Of a stretch of 64,000 nucleotides of DNA, positions 63,101-64,000 are shown piece after piece (the stretch's first letter is position 1; each line of letters starts with the position of its first letter). The position numbers and the translations under genes were made by a program. The notes under the pieces are model-generated. The model ran no database searches. It had not been told where the DNA came from and saw only the letters and a program-made list of their open reading frames with translations. Source of the DNA: Variovorax sp. YR216. GTDB taxonomy: Bacteria; Pseudomonadota; Gammaproteobacteria; Burkholderiales; Burkholderiaceae_C. The stretch is from assembly GCF_900107745.1 (NCBI RefSeq), contig NZ_FNRO01000001.1, positions 682,001 to 746,000 on the forward strand, read 5' to 3'.

Positions 63101-63293
63101 TCTGCAGCGCGCGCACGACCTCGGGGTCCAGCGATTCGCTAAGCGACGTGAAGCCCGACAGATCCGCGAACATGACCGTGACCGGGCGGCGGTCCGATTC
63201 GGGCTCGGGAGCCGCCACCTCGAGACGCTGCCCGCACTTCGGACAGAAGGCGAACGTGGCGTCGGCTTCGAACCCGCAGGCTGGGCAAAGCAT
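60147..63293 (-). CDS. Class III nucleotide cyclase-ATPase-TPR protein with an N-terminal zinc ribbon
   Basis: A 1048-residue protein. A four-Cys zinc ribbon is at 3-21 (CPAC...CPKC). The cyclase domain (35-200) keeps both metal-binding Asp residues, D44 (FADLSGFTS) and D88 (VGDAVMAVFGAP), plus TGDTVNAAARL. An AAA/STAND-type ATPase follows (about 238-500), with Walker A AEAGTGKS at 266-273 and VMLIVEDLHWADAAS as Walker B. The C-terminal half is TPR-like helical repeats. The layout suggests a nucleotide-regulated signalling hub that makes cAMP or cGMP on ATPase switching. The true start is the ATG at 63293, since further upstream the frame runs into repeats. Confidence 0.88.
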   Translation of the reverse strand: MLCPACGFEADATFAFCPKCGQRLEVAAPEPESDRRPVTVMFADLSGFTSLSESLDPEVVRALQTELFAEMASSIQRLDGFVEKYVGDAVMAVFGAPVAHDEDPTRAVSAALLLHERIAALSERWQPSIGRPLALHIGINTGPVVAGRIGSNPAATYAVTGDTVNAAARLQSAAGAGETLVSRSTWLLTRHAFGFEEMPALSLKGKSQPVIAYRLGAALAAPLAARGLQAHGLATPLVGRDADLDALVCAFEAMRAGQCQLASLVAEAGTGKSRLVAEFVAQLRAFGRLEGVAVRNAACSSLGERTYGVPAALLRDAYGLSQREDAVEAQRKIAAALVELGVDPQEREQVASYLGCVLGLEGDDARTRYLDPEQLKRQIFSAVLAVIQHRLQREPVMLIVEDLHWADAASLDVLRYLLDQLGGKPFMLLVTHRPVPEVGVLAGGSTAHTRIALEPLSPACSATLLDGLFGTSRRTLPDELRMRIVEHAGGNPLFLEEMVRALIADGVLRQQDGAWICSPRATAEQVPLTIHGLLLGRIDRLPVPVRQTLREAAVIGPVFGEAMLRDVATARAGALSDALDALVGAGLLSLATPSTAAPASRDRQFRFRHGLFQEVAYETLLISRRTELHTRIGEGLERLCGGTPRHLEELQVLAHHFRLGADKSRAVHYLVAAGDWARKTYANADAIRHYEFALETLSQAGGGDEGQPLQIRERLADVLAPAGRIADATAHLDAVREGYARTGDRIAQARVLRKIAALRWEVGQRDEARQCLDAGLALMNEAAPHPELAWLFQKRGELAFRSGDSHGALAWTERALAHIRSLDGTTDALAGPRGSRAAVALALNIQGIALARLDRIDEAVERLEQSIEVARAADLPQVECRALSNLGVLYSSSDPQRAIDACERGLQTAHRIGDLGLQSRLSANLAVAYCTLTNRCDERGMVAAHDAIRIDRSTGQLDHLAVSLVVLAQIYQCHGDPLRALRYYREALALAEKSGEPQLLFPCYDGLATLHLDLDKGEEAEHYMELASDLCERAGLDPDALVVLPFLA

Positions 63294-63321
63294 GGATGAA
63301 TTCTCCCCCAGGATTTGGCTC

Positions 63322-63404
63322 TCCCCCAGCCTCGCCCACTTCGTGTGGCTCTGCACCCCCTTCCGGGGGCAACCCCAGCGGCCCGGCGGAGCCGGTTCCG
63401 CGGG
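63322..63404 (+). repeat. Dispersed intergenic repeat, copy 5 (type A)
   Basis: Type A head CAGCCTCGCCCACTTCGTG, hairpin CCCCCttccGGGGG, then CGGCGGAGCCG and TTCCGCGGG. It is separated from copy 6 by 13 bases and has the same orientation. Confidence 0.88.
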
Positions 63405-63417
63405 AGGACTGTTGCTC

Positions 63418-63504
63418 ACCCCCAGGCTGCGCGCACTGCGTGTCGCTTCGCCAACCCCCTTCCGGGGGCAACCCCAGCGGCCCGGCAAAGCCGGTTCCGC
63501 GGGG
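63418..63504 (+). repeat. Dispersed intergenic repeat, copy 6 (type B)
   Basis: Type B head CAGGCTGCGCGCACTGCGTG, hairpin CCCCCttccGGGGG, then CCGGCaaaGCCGG and TTCCGCGGGG. The second half is nearly identical to type A copies, so the two types differ mainly in the first 40 bases. Confidence 0.88.
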
Positions 63505-63529
63505 TTTCTGGCTTCGGGTGGGGGCGGCC

Positions 63530-63535
63530 TACAAT
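63530..63535 (+). promoter_or_regulatory. -10 element upstream of the Rnk-like gene
   Basis: TACAAT follows repeat copy 6; TTTCTG at 63505-63510 right after the repeat is a weak -35 candidate with 19-base spacing. Confidence 0.4.
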
Positions 63536-63750
63536 CGCGCCCCATGCGCGCTTCCGTTCCGTTCCACGCCAATCACCAGGCCGATGCGACCATCGCCGGC
63601 ATGGCGGGACTGCGCCAGCCGGACGGACCCTCCTCCGCCCGGCGATCCCCTCTCCCACCTCATTAGCGCAACCATCGATCGCCGGGCTCCCGCCCCGCGC
63701 GACAGCGGCCGTCATTTCCAGCCGGCCGCATTCGACTGGAGAGTCTTTTC

Positions 63751-64000
63751 ATGACCGCAACCATTCACGGCGAGCGCGTGCTCACCGAACTCGATCACGT
63801 CCGCCTCACCAAGCTGCAGGACGCCAGGGCGTATCCGGCGCTTGAATCCCTGCTCGACCTCGCCGAGGTGATGCGCTCGCGCGAGGTCCCGGCCGACATC
63901 GTGACCATGCATTCGAGGATCACCCTCGTGGACACGCGAACCGGCCAACGCGACCAGATGACGCTGTGCTATCCGCCGGAAGCCGATCCGGCCAAGGGCT
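63751..64000 (+). CDS. rnk: Rnk-like GreA/GreB-family protein, N-terminal part
   Basis: The gene runs off the right edge; 83 residues are visible. A short N-terminal coil (VLTELDHVRLTKLQD...ALESLLDLAEVMRSREVP) leads into the FKBP-like C-terminal domain of the Gre family, starting with ADIVTMHSRITLVDTRTGQ and DQMTLCYPPEADPAKG. The short coil distinguishes Rnk (regulator of nucleoside diphosphate kinase) from GreA/GreB, which have a long coiled coil reaching the polymerase channel. GAGAG lies about eight bases upstream of the ATG. Confidence 0.8.
   Translation, partial: MTATIHGERVLTELDHVRLTKLQDARAYPALESLLDLAEVMRSREVPADIVTMHSRITLVDTRTGQRDQMTLCYPPEADPAKG

Larger units (their letters stand above)
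63294..63750. other. Intergenic region with two repeats, 457 bases
   Basis: It lies between the cyclase gene (minus) and the Rnk-like gene (plus). It holds repeat copies 5 and 6 in tandem, a truncated CCCCCAGG fragment at 63305-63312, and a TACAAT -10 at 63530-63535 for the right-hand gene. A 40-codon ORF at 63544-63666 has no recognisable features and is probably leader. The leader to the ATG at 63751 is long, about 200 bases. Confidence 0.6.

Noticed and set aside
63544..63666. 40-codon ORF after the TACAAT promoter as a separate gene
   Set aside because: There is no ribosome-binding site and its composition is unremarkable. It is more likely part of the leader of the Rnk-like gene.

Overview
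The window looks like a chromosomal stretch of a GC-rich betaproteobacterium, most probably family Comamonadaceae (Variovorax-like). I base this on base composition, four separate Bug-type periplasmic receptors, a Burkholderiales-type general porin, an AlaC very close to the E. coli enzyme, and a short dispersed intergenic repeat of a kind I associate with this family. I cannot name the species. No prophage, insertion sequence, CRISPR array or rRNA gene is visible. One tRNA (Gly, anticodon CCC) is present.

Layout. 1-2.5 kb: end of an FAD oxidoreductase gene, gluQ and trmB. 2.5-6.7 kb: a small unknown protein, a LivK-type receptor, a Crp/Fnr regulator, an HD-domain protein of the MIOX/PhnZ type and a class II aldolase, with a perfect 16-bp palindrome between the regulator and the HD gene. 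6.8-13.2 kb: a MarR regulator divergent from a Bug receptor and a molybdenum hydroxylase operon (large, medium, small subunits) ending in a CoxG-like protein. 13.3-14.6 kb: alaC.

14.6-31.3 kb, minus strand: a run of about 18 genes that reads as one catabolic operon. It holds two Bug receptors, an MFS carrier and a porin (uptake), a Rieske oxygenase with its ferredoxin-reductase, a VOC extradiol-type dioxygenase, a cupin, an aldehyde dehydrogenase, a Rid-family protein, an aspartate-dehydrogenase-like enzyme, a ThDP enzyme, two SDRs, an alpha/beta hydrolase, an IclR regulator and two small unknown proteins. This set is not a textbook pathway and is the best candidate here for an undescribed system, probably for a nitrogen-bearing or methoxylated aromatic acid.

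31.7-34.8 kb: an MHS-type carrier, a receptor-like protein with no signal peptide and a ketopantoate-reductase-like gene translationally coupled to alaS. 34.8-43.6 kb: alaS, a DUF2784 membrane protein, a 1380-residue hybrid sensor kinase with its REC-degenerate-GGDEF partner, and thpR. 43.8-50.5 kb: a complete sugar ABC importer with an SMP-30 lactonase, then a JmjC-like cupin protein. 50.5-53.1 kb: tRNA-Gly and two tandem, recently duplicated family 2 glycosyltransferases.

53.1-57.4 kb: a LysR regulator divergent from a CoA-transferase, an HMG-CoA-lyase-type enzyme and a Bug receptor, probably for uptake, CoA activation and cleavage of a branched dicarboxylate. 57.5-60.0 kb: an AlgI/AlgJ-like O-acetylation pair. 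60.1-63.3 kb: a class III cyclase-ATPase-TPR protein. The window ends inside an Rnk-like gene.

Six copies of one dispersed repeat lie in intergenic gaps. Four start within a few bases after a stop codon, in the same orientation as the gene, and three of those four follow solute-receptor genes.
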